This document shows, piece after piece, positions 1 through 12,503 of a stretch of 64,000 nt of DNA. The notes below the pieces were generated by a model, which worked only from the letters and a program-made list of their open reading frames with translations, was not told where the DNA came from and did no database searches. Origin of the DNA: Ampelocalamus luodianensis (Eukaryota; Streptophyta; Magnoliopsida; Poales; Poaceae); NCBI GenBank assembly GCA_036346255.1, contig CM070624.1, positions 14,168,626 through 14,232,625 of the forward strand, read 5' to 3'. The position numbers and the translations under genes were made by a program. The first letter of the stretch is position 1. Every line of letters begins with the position of its first letter.

Positions 1-1179
1 GTCAAGCTAGAGATATCCAAGGATGATGCAGGCCATGTCAATAAGCTAAGCGGAATAAGGAACTACTATTGAGACCAAATAGAGAGCTATGCTCAAGAAC
101 AAAACATTTGTTAAGTACTTGATTCTTTTTGTAGCTTTAAGCAAATTGAACACATAAAACATATTTTCTTTTGAAATTCATGGTGGTTACCAACCAGATT
201 TTTGTTTTATCATGTGCTAGGTCTCAAGCCTTATGCGACTACTCCAAGCGAGAAGCTTAAGAAGATAGTCTAGGTCACCCAAAATCCCCTAAGTTCATGC
301 CAAGTGCAATGGCAAGCCGTCTCATAGGAGAGGATTGGTGAGATCGGTTTTCGCACAAAGAGATCTTTGCCTTTGAACAAGTTGTACTAACTCATGCATC
401 ATCAAGAGACTAAAACAACTCAATCTAAGGCTCAATATAGAGTCAACGCTCTACCCAGCCTATTTAACATGGCATGAATCATAAAAGGATAGCTCAAGAA
501 AGACTAATCTCGAGTGCTAACATGACAAGTTTTAGTTTAAGTTGAGCAATTTTAATTAACTTATCATGGCAAAAGCTAGGCTACACATATGAAGTCATGA
601 TAAATCTAGCAAATAAGCACAAGTCATGGCAAAGTGTAAAGCATTGTAAACATGTTATAGCAGGATAATAATCAAGGCTCAATGTAGTTATATTACAATG
701 CGTAATGCTAGAAATCTGAAGATCCAGCTCCCTCAACATTAGATACAACTTTAGTTCAAGTTGAGTTATGTCAATATTAAGCTCCGAAGCTCCCAAATGA
801 ACTCCTTGGACCAAAACAATAAATCGAGAAGTCGGCAAAGAAAACATAAAGCAAAGTATCCTTAAAACATAGATAAGATAGAGAATACTATGGCTCAGAC
901 TGACTCTCATCTACCCCATATGACTCTAGGACTATCAACTGTCCACCTAACACACCTAGGAGCAAACACGTACCCTGTCTACCCGAGGGTGGCCCGACCC
1001 TCGCTAGAACCTATAAGCAAGTGAGTAAGCTCAACCTAGTGAGAAGAGAGACAGCTAATAAGCAGCATCCTAGAATCACAAGATAAGAGTAGGAAGACTA
1101 AGCAACTCGACTAGAGAAACACTCTAATCTATACTAGGAGGACTAAACCCAAATGCACCCAAAATGCAATGCAACAACA

Positions 1180-4100
1180 AGGAGTAAGAGCGAAATTAGT
1201 AAAGTAAAGCAATAAAGAATAGAAACTCCCCTCACTCAAATCCATACGGACAGACCACCCCAAGCTCTCCGTGAGTGAAAACCTAGAACTATCCAATGGC
1301 TTGGTGAAGATGTCACCAACGGTGGTCACTCTCCTGGCCGAGCACTATGTCACCCTTCTCCACATGGTCTCGAAGGAAGTGATATCGATATCAATGTGCT
1401 TGGTCCGAGAATGTTGCACTGGGTTCTTGGCAATGTGAATAGCGTGTTATCACAAAGGAGTGGAACACCGCCTATAGCTAACCCAAAGTCCCGCAAGGTC
1501 GAAACCATCCAAGCACTGCCGCGAATCGGCGGCGACAACGCATTCGACCTCCGCAGTGGATCTGCAACACCGGATCGCTTCCTAGAAGACCAAGACACAA
1601 GAGAAGTGCCAATGAATTGGCGGTGCCGTGCGTTTTTCCTATCTATCCTACAACCAAAGAAAGTGCGATCCGAGTAGGCTCTTAGGAAAGACAGATGAGG
1701 AAGAGTACCGATATACCAAAGTCAATGGTAGCTCGAAGGTACCGAAGGATGCGCTTCACGCCTTGGCGGTGAGATACGCGAGGAGAAGCCTGAAAGCGAG
1801 CACATAGACACACGGAGAAGTGTATGTCCGGTCTCGAGGCAGTGAGGTACAAAAGGGAGCCAATCATGCTGCGATACTCCTTCTGATCAACTGGCTCGCC
1901 ATCCTCATCTGGGTCGAGTGAAGCTGATGTCGCCATAGGAGTGGACACCGGCTTTCCATCACTCATATCGAGCGCCTCGTGAGGTCTCGAGTGTACTTGC
2001 CCTGATGCAAGAAGATACCCTCCCTAGTCTGCTTGATCTGAAAGCCAAGGAAGAAGCTCAACTCGCCCATCATGCTCATCTCAAACTCTGAACTCATGAC
2101 ATCGGAGAACTGAGAGACAAGATCATGAGAGGAGCCGCCAAAGATGATGTCATCCACATAAATCTGGACGAGCAAGAAGTCATCGCCATGCCTGCGAATG
2201 AACAAGGTCTTGTCTACCTTACCCATCTCAAACCTATGACTCAACAAATAGGACTTCACCTCTCATACCAAGCTCTAGGGGCTGCTTAAGTCCATACAAG
2301 GCTTTGGAAAGCTTGTAGACATGGTTTGGGTATTTGGGGTTCTCAAACTGAGGTGTTTAACATAAACCTCTTCCTCAATATACCCATTGAGGAAGGCACT
2401 CTTGACATCCATCCGTAAAGCTTGAAACCCTTAGACGTCGCGAAAGCAAGCAAAATCCTAATAGCCTCTAGCCTAGCTACGAGGGCAAAGGTCTCCTCAA
2501 AATCTAAACCTCAACACGGGAGAAACCCCGAGCTACCAACCTAGCCTTGTTCGAATGACCACCCCATCCTCACTCGCTTGTTTTTGAAAACCCACTTGGT
2601 ACCTATGACATTGTGACCTCTAGGGGCTCAACAAGCGACTGACCTTGTTCCTCTCGAAATTTTCTAGCTCCTCATGCATGGCAAAGACCCAAGACTCATC
2701 GTAAAGGGCGTGACAAACGCCCTTGGGCTCAAAGGAGGCAACAAAGGCGAGAATGAAGACGAATTGAGAAAAGCGGACTTAGAGCGTGTGACACGCTCGA
2801 AGAGGTCTCCAATCATCCGCTCAAGGATGTCTTCTCTGGATATGTCGGGAGGTCTCGGATGAGGAGAAGAAGTGGCCTCTACCTCGTGTGCAGACGAGGC
2901 GTGAACAGAGCCACTAGCTCCGAGGAAACGGTAGGCAGGCGTGATCACCTTGAGGTGCCGTGGAAGAAGGCATCTCAAGGGAGGATGAGGAGCCGGATCG
3001 TAAACAACCATCGCTCCATCGTCCTCATCATCCACAAAGATGGTCTCGATCGCTCTAGAGAACTCGAGATATCCGCCTAGTCCCCTGACCGCCTCGTCAA
3101 AGGTCACCTCGCAGGTCTCTACCATCTTGCTAGACTCGCAGCCTGCACTTATAAGCCCGCCAAGAAGTCGAATAGCCTAGAAAGATACCGTCCACAGAAC
3201 GTGACTCAAACTTGTCTAGGTTCCCGCACTTGAATAAAGCACTTGCAACCAAATACACGAAAATGAGAGACGCTGGCTTTCGCCGTATCTCACCATAAGT
3301 GCGGTGCAAGTGTGCCCAAGAAAACTCGATTCAAACATGGCACGCGGCCGCAATGGCTTCACCCAAAACTTCCTCGGTGTAGAGTACTCATCAAGCATTG
3401 TCCCGCCATCTCAACCAAGGTACGTTCTTCCTCTCCACAACGCCATTCTCACGAGGACGCATGGAGAAGAGAATCGTGCTCTACACTGCCTCCCACAAAA
3501 ACTCTCAAAGTAGGAATTCTTGAACTCCGTGCCATTGTCATCATGATCGCTCGTAAGGCACCGAAAGCTCAACGAAAGCCTACTAAAAGACCTCGAAATG
3601 AGAAAACGTCTCTCCTTTGAGGCTAAGAAAACACCCAAGAATACCTCGAGAAGTCATCGACCACAACAAGAACATACCACTTCCTCCTGCCGATCAGATC
3701 GAGTGGTCCAAGCTGTGTCCATGTGGAGCAATTGTCTGGTGCATCGGTCATAATAATCGGACCGAGGATGAGAAGCGGCAACCATTTTGCCGTGCCGGCA
3801 TGGAGCGCAAACAAGATCTTTGACCATCTTGAGTTTCGGCAGACCACGAATGAGATCGTGGCCGCTAACCCGGGTCAAATGGTCAAATCCAATATGACCA
3901 AGTCTCCTATGCCAGAAAGAGAGATCGCGGGACTCAGAAGCAACTAAACACCTGAGAGGATCGCCAGATGACTCAGAAAACTCAGCACGAAAGATCCTCC
4001 CATAACGAGAAATCCCGCAAACCAGACTACCCGAAGAATCAAGAATTTTGCAATTGTTTTTCTTAAAGCTCACCTCGAAACCGTCATCGGTAAGCTGAGA

Positions 4101-4290
4101 AACCGAAAGCAAATTGTACTGCAGCTTGCTAACCAAAACAACATCTTTCAAAAAGAAAGAATCATTCACGCGCACAGTACCTTTGGCGATGACGCGCCCA
4201 GATGAAGCATCTCCAAAGGTGATCTTCTCATCACCTGGAGCACGGGCTAGGGAAGAAAACCAACAAGAATCTCCGGTCATGTGTCGAGAA
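1180..4290 (-). pseudogene. Copia pol remnant (GAG-pre-INT, integrase, RT, RNase H)
   Basis: Open pieces in several frames give the domains in order. At 4280-3654 is a GAG-pre-integrase region starting MTGDSCWFSSL with a zinc-binding HRRLGH...CAPCRHGK pattern (H-x3-H...C-x2-C). At 3700-3623 lies the integrase core piece VVVDDFSRYSWVF. At 2259-1963 is reverse transcriptase with the catalytic YVDD at about 2160-2149. At 1966-1682 is the RNase H connection with SMIGSLLYLTASRPDI. RNase H continues at 1598-1350 (GGVPLLCDNT), then shifts frame into AKNPVQHSRTKHIDI. The C-terminus GDIFTKPLD is at about 1310. The frameshifts preclude a functional polyprotein. Confidence 0.85.
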
Positions 4291-4949
4291 CACCCGAGTC
4301 GATTTAACCAAACCTTTCCTTCCTCGCCCGAACTGAGTCAACAAGAGAGTAAAGTATCGCGACGGGTAAATCAACAATGATTTTGGCACCCAATACTGAG
4401 TAACATGTCGAACAGATGAAGTAGTCAAGCACGACTGACCTCTATCTACCCTACTCTCTCACTCAAAGCGTAAGGTCTATGAGCAGACCGGTCGCTGCTA
4501 GGTCCGATCACACGGAGAGCGAGTCGAACACCGCAACAAGTCGATCACGCCGCGGTAGCTATCTCGATGGAGAAAGCGAGATCTACCCTCGTGACGGCCA
4601 AGTCACGACGGTAAGAGCATATCGAGGACGAAAACCGCTCGTGAAACCGAGTCCTCGACATCGCCCAACCACGAACTCAACGATCCTAGACCTCGTGTTG
4701 GTCCTAGGTGCACTCAAAGTCCGGGCCGACCACGAATACGCCTAAGAGACTCAACACGGTCTCTACGCGCGATCTTGGCGCGCTCAAGCATCGATCGATC
4801 GTGTCCATCCTTCGGCAGAAGGTGCGGTGATACTTCACCTTCCGAGAGGTAGAAGCAAGACGGGAGGCTTCGCTTCCGAGAGGTCAAGCAGAGGTGGAAT
4901 CACCTTCTTGCCGTAAATCCCGGACATAGCCCGCCGACTTAAATTGGAC

Positions 4950-6450
4950 TTTCTCGGTCCTAGGCTTAGTCTTGATCACACCGGTGCTATGGGTCTAAGC
5001 ACGGCAGTGGATGCTTCCTTATGTCCTCATAAAAATCATATCCTAGACCTTGATTAAATCTGCAGATCTTAGATTGGTCTAGAATAAGATTGAGCTTATT
5101 CTTGCCTCCTACAAATCTCTCGAGAGTGTTCATAAGGTACCGACACTCCAAACAGTAGAAGTGCAAGAAGAGCGGGGAAGAAGAGACAGCAGAAGGTAAG
5201 GGAGCGTAAGAAGAACCAACAAGAGGAAAGAATGGCTTGTGCACACACACCGACTGAGGACAGTCTACTACTAGCGAGGTTGGTTCGCGCCTCTAGGCGT
5301 CTCACCCTTACCCCGGGCTTCTCCACACCATCAATCACATTACAAGCACAATGTGGCTTCTCTAGAAGGTCCTTAGTTAGCTTCACACATTTCTCATCCA
5401 AAGCAATCAAGTCGATTTTAGTTTGTTACAATTAATGCATGGTGAGCTAACAGGTCCTTAGAAGCAAACCGAGCCAACTTCCTATCATGATCAATCATAT
5501 CTTGAAACTGCTTAGAGACGACTCCAAGTTCACCATTAACTTAGGACAGTTCAAGCATGAATCAATCGGCTCAAGTAAAGAAGCTTGTAGTTCAAAGAAT
5601 TTTATGATCTGCCGTTTAAGTTCATCTTCAAGTTATTGCAATTTTCACAAGACTTGGGCGATCAAGGATCATGGCACAAGGTCCTCTAGCAAAGAATATC
5701 CTTATCCTCACATGAGGTGGGAGAAGTAGCCTCATCAGAGTAAGTAGGGTAATGACCATCCTACTCAACTCTAACTGAGCAAGCAGACTAACATTCTCCT
5801 CCTTAACAATATCAAGCTCGGAGGACACACTATCATGCGATCATCAGAGAGGAAGCAGATGTATCTCCTTAGTTTCTCCATGTCACCCAACAGAGCACAG
5901 CATGTATCACAATCATCACGAGAGGAAGCAGATGTAAGTGAGGTAAGCTCCCGTGATAGTTTATCTACTTCCTTCTCTAACTCAGTACACTTAGCCCTAG
6001 CTCTAGCATGAAAACCACCTAGCTTAAGAAAAGCATGATCGAGCTGGTCGTAGGTGGGGCATACCTCGTCCGAGTCAGAGCATAATATCAATCGGCCGGC
6101 ATATTCCTTGAAGCCATCGACGATAGTTGCGTGCGGATTGCACGCATTTGGGTGAAAGGTAGATAGGGTTTTCTCAATCCTCTCTGCATCTGTGATTACT
6201 TTACCACAAACACGAAGATTTGTACAAGTGCATGCAAAGCGAGTTGTACTCCCCACGGTCTTATAGTCGACAAAGCGTAGTCGAGTCCATTCTGCTCTGC
6301 CGGGCGGGAGATGGTGTATTTCGATTTCTCGAACGCTTCTTTAGGCGGTCCATAATGCCGATCGCTCTTCTACGCCATATACTCATTCTTGAGAGTTAGG
6401 CAAAGGTGATGTCTCGAGAAAATGAAGTGCTCGATCATTCTCCTCGGCAG
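4950..6450 (-). pseudogene. Copia gag remnant
   Basis: The minus-strand segment 6256-5771 contains VCGKVITDAERIEKTLSTFHP, the central signature of the Copia gag (UBN2) domain. Further down, around 5145-5040, lies NTLERFVGGKNKLNLIL followed by QGLGYD, resembling the gag C-terminal region of SIRE-type elements. Frames change repeatedly, and no intact CCHC knuckle could be read with confidence. It lies directly upstream of the integrase pieces in the same orientation, as expected for one element. Confidence 0.65.
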
Positions 6451-8095
6451 ATTGGGGCGACATCTGCGAGTGCCGAGTCCGATAGCGACCGCGAGACTTC
6501 TTGGCTCCAATACGATCTCAACATCGATGCCCAAGTCAAATAATTACGGCCATCTTTGGGCGGCTCCTCGAACTCGGTTCGTAATTCCAGTCATCTGCAT
6601 ATTCATGCAAGAGGTGCATAAGATTACTACTGGTAATGTGCATAAAAAGGTTGCAAGGATTCCTATAATGTTCCCGTATTTTTCTACGCATTTTCAAGAT
6701 TTACTGCTATTTCAGTGATTAAAAGCAATATAAATAATTACAAATAATCAAAACAGTAAATAAATTGCAAAGAAATAATAATAACAAAGTAAACTATGCT
6801 TCAAAGTTCAAAATTATGCAAAAATTTGGATTCCTGAGACCCTTTTCTGCTGAAAAATGACTTTTCGGCGAAATCTGCAATTTTCGGGGGTTAAAACACG
6901 AAATCTCAGTTCTAAGAGAAAATTCGCGTAATTTTCATATATTCGGAGGGCCTTTTTGCAAAAAATCGGATTTTCGGCCGGCCCCTCCGTTTTTTTTTCT
7001 TTTCGCCCGGGCCCCCTTTTTTTTTCTTTTTCTTTCTCCAGTCGGCCCTCCTTTTTCGGTTGGGCCGTACCCATTCTCGGCCCGTTTTTTTTTCGTATTA
7101 GGTCGTTGGCCTTTCGGCCTGCTTTGGCCTGCCCCGGCGGTAACAAGAACCAGGAGCTAGGTTTTCCTAGCTCCTGTGCCAGAGTGGCGGTGGCTCCCCA
7201 AAAACCGAGCGCCTCCATGCGGGGTCGGCGGCCAAGGCGGGCGCGGCGGTTCGGCAGCGGCGGCCAAGGCGGCCTGATGGTTGGCGGCGGCCAAAGCGGC
7301 GCGGCTGGTTCGGTAGTGTCGGCGGGCGAGTTCCAGCGTCGGCAGCGGCGCTACATGGCGCGTGGGTCGTCGATGGCGGAGGCGGTCGGCGAGCTTGCGC
7401 GGCTCGGCGGCGCGGCGCTTCAAGGCTGCGATGGCGCTCGAGATGCGGGCGCGCAGAGAAGCCGGTCTGGTGGGGTGGCCGTCGCGAGGCCCGTGGCCGA
7501 GGCTCCGTCACCCCTATTTTTCTTTTGCTTTGTTCATGCGATTCCTGTATGCGTCCCGGCGGCGCGTGCGGTGGCCCGGCGGGAGTGGCGCTCTGCGGGA
7601 GGGCCGACGGCCGAGGGGGACTTACGGCGCGGGCGACCGGGGTTTAGGCGCCGGCGCCACCATCCTCTTTCCTCCCCCTTCCTTTTCTTTTGCTATTGGC
7701 GACCGGCTTAATGCGGTGCTTCGGGGGAGGGGCGCGGCGCGGCAGGCGCACGCATGGTGGCCGGTTCAAAGCGCGCAAAAAGGGGAGCGGCCAAAACCGG
7801 TAGGCACCGTGTTCGACCGGTGCCTCATCCCCTCCACCTTTCTTCTTCCCTCTTCTCCCCCTCCTTTTTTCTTCTTGTGCGCCGGTCATGCAGGGGACGG
7901 GGGTGGTCGTACAGCAGCGGCTCATGTGCTCCCGGCGGCTTCAAGCCGGTGGGAAGACGGCGCTTGAGCGGCGGCGCCTCGGGAATGTCTTTGGTAGCCG
8001 CGCTTGAGCCACAATTTTTTCAATACAATTACTGTTCATGTTCGAATTACTGTTCATTCAATGCAATTACCGTTCCTGCAATTACCATCGGCATA

Positions 8096-8236
8096 GCCGG
8101 CGACTTCAAGTCGGCTCGCGGTAGATTAGAACAAACTTTCAATTTCAATCTACGGTGCAATCGACATTCACTCTTTCATACAATCTACCGATCGACATTG
8201 TGCCGGCGACTTCAAGTCTGCTCGCGGTAGATTAGA
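8096..8236. repeat. Two direct copies of a 33-bp block about 108 bp apart
   Basis: The block GCCGGCGACTTCAAGTC followed by CTCGCGGTAGATTAGA occurs at about 8096 and again at about 8204, with similar intervening text. It looks like a partial tandem duplication inside the retroelement internal region. Confidence 0.7.
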
Positions 8237-8570
8237 GTGAATTTGCACCGTATAAAACCAATCTAGAAAGCCAAATTTGCAGAATTGAAAGCAATCTAGA
8301 AAATACGATTCAATATACGAGTGTCGTTCATCGGCGGTTACCTTTCGATCACGAGGAGAGTCGATCGTCGCGATAACGTGTTGAGGAACCGTCGTTGGCA
8401 AGTCGAGTATGAGCGATTACCTCGTATACAAAATCAGAATCGTAAGAACGATGCAAGAACACAAGAACACAACAATAGATAAAAACACAGGTATAAGAGG
8501 GGACTGCAGGCTTCTCTTTATTGCTCTTCCAATAATGAATTGTGTACAATGTTTGGGGAGTCCCCCCTCC

Positions 8571-8579
8571 TATATATAG
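8571..8579 (-). promoter_or_regulatory. Probable LTR TATA box
   Basis: TATATATAG-type run on the minus strand, about 200 bp upstream of the presumed LTR/primer-site junction near 8375, the usual spacing for a plant LTR promoter. Confidence 0.45.
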
Positions 8580-9020
8580 TCTAGGGTGGATGAGGTGCCC
8601 ACCCGGACCCGGACTCCTGGCCGGGCTCGGTTTCCTAATAGACAGTTCACCATTCCCGTTCCGTGTGATCTGGCTGGCTCGGGACGTCCGCTACTAGTCA
8701 AACCACGAGCCGTTGAGCCTACGGCCACGTCATCTTTATCTTAGACCGCCCGTCGTTATCACCGAAGTGGCAGAACCCCTGCATGTAGATATTGATATAT
8801 CCAACGCCTCACGTGTCTTTGTCTTTGCTGTGCACTGGACACCGAGCTAAGCAGCGACCTCGCCCCAATGGCGAACACTATGCAACGGCGCACAAGACCC
8901 CCACCCCCACCACTCTATGTGTTTGAACCAACGATGTATCTATGTGTATTATTTACTGATTCAGATAATGATATAAATTTATACAGTGGGTCTCAAGTTA
9001 CAAATTTGAGGTCTAACAGA

Positions 9021-9035
9021 CTCGGTATCTAAGCC
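9021..9035 (+). promoter_or_regulatory. Primer-binding site
   Basis: CTCGGTATCTAAGCC starts 2 bp after the 5' LTR end. It resembles the plant initiator-Met primer site TGGTATCAGAGCC with a few decayed positions. Confidence 0.6.
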
Positions 9036-9592
9036 ATATCGACTGTAGATCGTGACCTTAGTTAGCATGACCGTTAGTTTCATTAGTGGAAAATTTTAAA
9101 ATCTATTTGCACCTATAAAAGCTTTGTGAAAAATATAAGTAATATTGCTCATTCTCGTTCCTCCTAAAGATTACTCTCTCTTACCTACATTGGATCTTCA
9201 TTTGATTTCGAAAGATGATTGGTTATCTCGTCCCTTACCCAAGCTTCAAATGTTTAAGTTCAGAAACGTGATGGCTTATTAGGATAGGGCAATCTCATTT
9301 TGAGTAACCCTTGTGCGCAGAACTGTGCACTCCCATGTGTGTGTTTTCTCAAGTAGACGTTGTACTGTTGTGAAATTTTAGTTGGAACCTGTATACTGTC
9401 TGTTTGCCCATGGGCATCATATTTCGCAATCACGGAAAAAGCTTGTTTTTAAAATTTGTGTGATTTGGTTGAAGCTCCCTGGCTTTTTGCATGTTAAAAT
9501 TCTAAATTTTAAAGGGTAAATGGGTTTAGTGACCTCATCCCTGCGGTTTTATATCTATTTCGTGCTAATCCCCTTTCGTTCTTTGTCGAAAA

Positions 9593-9970
9593 TGCCAACA
9601 GACGCCAAGGCCAACGTAACAAGCATGCAAAATCAAGATGAAGCTCCATCGAAAGTTGCCAACCCTGATCCAAACCATCCAGACAAGACCCGTAAACGTC
9701 ACCGCACTTTGGGTTGGGTGCAACCAACCACCCAAGCAAAATCAAGGGAACATTACCTCGAGAAAGGTGAAACCACCCATCAACTGTTGCCCAAAGATGG
9801 ACCAAGTCCCCATGATAGGACCAACACAACCACCCCTTGGGATTCAACGCACTGCCACGTGTTTCGGATGTGGCAAGGAGGGCCACTTTGTGTCCCGCTG
9901 CCCCGAGGGGCGGCAAAAGCAACATATTTGCTTCAACTGTGGTAAAGTAGGGCACTTCGTTAGGAGATGA
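9593..9970 (+). pseudogene. Gypsy-like gag remnant with CCHC zinc knuckles
   Basis: An ATG at 9593 opens a frame (MPTDAKANV), and a second frame continues into the nucleocapsid. Near 9858-9908 is CFGCGKEGHFVSRC, a perfect C-x2-C-x4-H-x4-C knuckle. The next, CFNCGKVGHFVRR, loses its last cysteine to a stop at 9968. A third decayed knuckle (CLLYEGHDHCPKEC) can be read around 10110-10160 in another frame. The frames do not connect, so this is a pseudogene. The knuckles would bind genomic RNA during particle assembly. Confidence 0.75.
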
Positions 9971-11378
9971 GGTCTAAGGGAGTCAAACAAGGCAATCATG
10001 AAGGTCAAGGCTGTTGTGTTGTGGTGATGAAAGATATTACATCAACCAATGCACCACAAATTGTCCTAATCGCAACGAAACCACCCACGAAAATCGTCGA
10101 CTACCAAAGTCACTTGTTTGCTCTATGAGGGACACGATCACTGTCCCAAGGAGTGTCGTCTAAACCGGATGCTCACCAAGTCGATCGAACTATAACGGAA
10201 GATTCTTCGCGCAACTGTAAGCATCGCAACCACCAAAGCCGACATGGAAGCAGTCCCTGGCCAAGAAGGCAGCTTGGACAATATATTGACACTTGCTATA
10301 TCCGTAGGTCTAGTCAATGCCGTAGAGGACTTGCACGATGAATAGTTATTGATAATGTATCAACGGTATCTTATGATTGTGAGGATGAATCAAATATATA
10401 ACATATTGTTTGAGTAATCATATGGATAAGTGCTTGTAGGACATTACCGCAGGATCACATTTGGATTGAATTAACATGAATAATTGAATTTATAAACAAA
10501 ATATGATCAATAAATGGATTATTGACAGTTTTAAGGATTGGATATCGGCATAATTAACGTAATTAAAGTAGTACTAAAGAAAAATTCGATTTGCACTAGA
10601 AAGTATTGATTTAGCATCATTAGACTAGATAAGCAATGAATCATATGATAATTGATGAAATTAAATACGATTGTGGACAGTTAGGGTCAATTGAAAGGTA
10701 GTTGATCTATAGGAATAGCCATAATTGTTTGAAGTTGGATCACTAGGACTTATGTGGAATCTATGTATGGATTAACCTAGACGTTATGAGCAACAGGTGG
10801 AAAATAGTTGATCATAATTATATGGTACCAAGGTACACTTGGTGGATAATAACAATTGAGTTATTGATTGTTGAAGAAACAACAAATATCGGTGGACATT
10901 TTTAAGGGGGTAGCCAAATACAAAAATGTCGAATCATTACGATTACATACAGTTATGATTTGGTCATATAACAACTTCTATTGAGAACGATCAGGCCAAA
11001 ACAGGAGAATACACAAGCTAAAATTTTGGTGGTAACAACAATCACAAGTGAGGCCTAGAGTTTAAATTATGGTAATTAGTGGGATAAAGGATAAAGAATT
11101 AGATTCTGGTAAGGACGATAGGACATGATCGCAATATAGTTATTATATCAGCATCTCCAAGGCTAGCTATTCCTTCGGATATGGACAATTACTGTCAATC
11201 CATCAACAAGAAATTTGTGACTGTCAGGAGGAAAACAGATGACAACGACGCTAAGAAGCCACATCAGGGGCCGATGAAGCAACTACAAGAGTGCCAATAC
11301 CCCCACACTCCTTCTCCTACCTGTTTGTCCTATCTTCTTCTTTCCGTTCTACCGGAATCTTGGGGTCGAGATTCTTTT

Positions 11379-11391
11379 AAGGGAGGTAGGG
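11379..11391 (+). promoter_or_regulatory. Polypurine tract
   Basis: AAGGGAGGTAGGG lies immediately before the LTR start at 11394, the expected place for plus-strand priming. Confidence 0.65.
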
Positions 11392-12494
11392 TTTGTAACA
11401 CCCCAAATCTCACTTTCAGTTCAATTGTTTAAAAATGTGGGATTTTTAAAACTTTTTCTTACGTTGCATTGATATTCGAGATTCTGGGTTGTTGTTTGAA
11501 ACCTCGACCTCAAAAAGCACGGTTTGGGCCGAAATCCACCCGGCCCAGCCTGACTTCTGCTTTTCATTCTTTCTCTCTGGCCTAGCCTCCTCCTGTGTCG
11601 TGCGTCACGAGGCCCTCGGTTGTCCACTGGCACCACGCCCATGCTGTCGCTGTGCTTTTGTCGCTAGCCGCAGTCATAGTTGCACCGTCGCTGCTCTCAC
11701 GCCCCATCACCATGCTCCCCACTACAGTCGTGTTGCTGCTCACATCCGAGCCATTGCTCGTCAACACTTGCCTCGCTTGGCGCCGCCGCCATATGTCACC
11801 GCCTTTGTGCCACCTACATGCGCACGCCCACTCCTGTTGTGCACGACCATGTTCGGGCCCTGTTCCTGCACATCGACCGTGTCACGCACCAGCGTGTGAG
11901 CCGCACCACTGCCCAGTGTGTCACGTCGCTCTGATCCGGGCCTGATATCCACGTGTGTCTGCATGCCCATGTCTCGCCCATCGCTTGCTCTCGACCTCGC
12001 ACCTACTCCACTGGAGCTGCATAGAGACGACCATCCGCCAGTCCTCACGCTCGTTCCTCGCGTTAACACGTCACCCACGCCACTAGTGCCATGCCGCCCT
12101 GGTCACGCACGTCACCCCATCGTGTCCTCGCCAAAATGATGTGAAGCCAGTCACCTGCCTTACCCACGCCGCCCAGCACTAGCGCCATGCCACGCGTCTG
12201 CCTCGTCACCATGTCGCTCGACCCACCCGCAGCCTTGCTTCCTCCTCTCTGCTTCTTCCCCAACCATCCCGACGCTCATGCCGTGCACTGGCATCACCAC
12301 ACTGCGCCTACCCCATCTCGGCGCCATGCTGTCCTCACCACGCACCACACACATGTCGCCGTTGTGGCCACGTCGCTACTGTGTTGTTGACGTCTTCGCC
12401 CAGCTGTCGCCCAAGAGACCCACGCCTGTCCACCCCATCGCCTCGCTTGCGCCCATGCCGACTGAACCACCATCGGCCCCTCCGCCCATCTTGC

Positions 12495-12503
12495 CTATTT
12501 AAA
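12495..12503 (+). promoter_or_regulatory. LTR TATA box
   Basis: CTATTTAAA is followed by a pyrimidine-rich leader, at a position comparable to the GGCTTTAAAG of the related solo LTR at 50765. Confidence 0.5.

Larger units (their letters stand above)
1..6640 (-). mobile_element. Decayed Ty1/Copia retrotransposon, SIRE/Maximus-like
   Basis: Minus-strand pieces follow Copia order when read from high to low coordinates: gag (about 6450-4950), GAG-pre-integrase and integrase (4280-3000), reverse transcriptase (2700-1963), RNase H (1966-1180). The wording of the GAG-pre-integrase and integrase segments matches the SIRE/Maximus lineage as I know it. Every domain is split by frameshifts and stops, so the copy is dead. 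Positions 1-1100 should hold the 3' untranslated region and 3' LTR, but the LTR limits cannot be fixed because the element meets the window edge. No matching 5' LTR is seen near 6.6 kb; the boundary there is approximate. Confidence 0.8.
6740..8915 (-). mobile_element. Piece of a second LTR retroelement: GC-rich internal region plus LTR
   Basis: Reading the minus strand from about 8900, a TATA box (8571-8579) is followed by a short transcribed leader and the sequence CAACACGTTATC near 8375. This resembles an LTR end followed by a tRNA-type primer site in Copia elements. Below it, 8000-6900 is very GC-rich, with long open frames on both strands that match no family I recognise (Ala/Arg/Pro-rich, probably compositional). 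No integrase or reverse transcriptase is visible, so this is a non-autonomous or truncated copy. Both outer limits are uncertain. The upper limit is set by the abrupt start of homology to another LTR at 8916. Confidence 0.45.

Noticed and set aside
6950..8000. Long overlapping frames on both strands (up to 251 codons)
   Set aside because: Very GC-rich, Arg/Ala/Pro-rich in every frame and no domain; they lie inside a retroelement and reflect composition.
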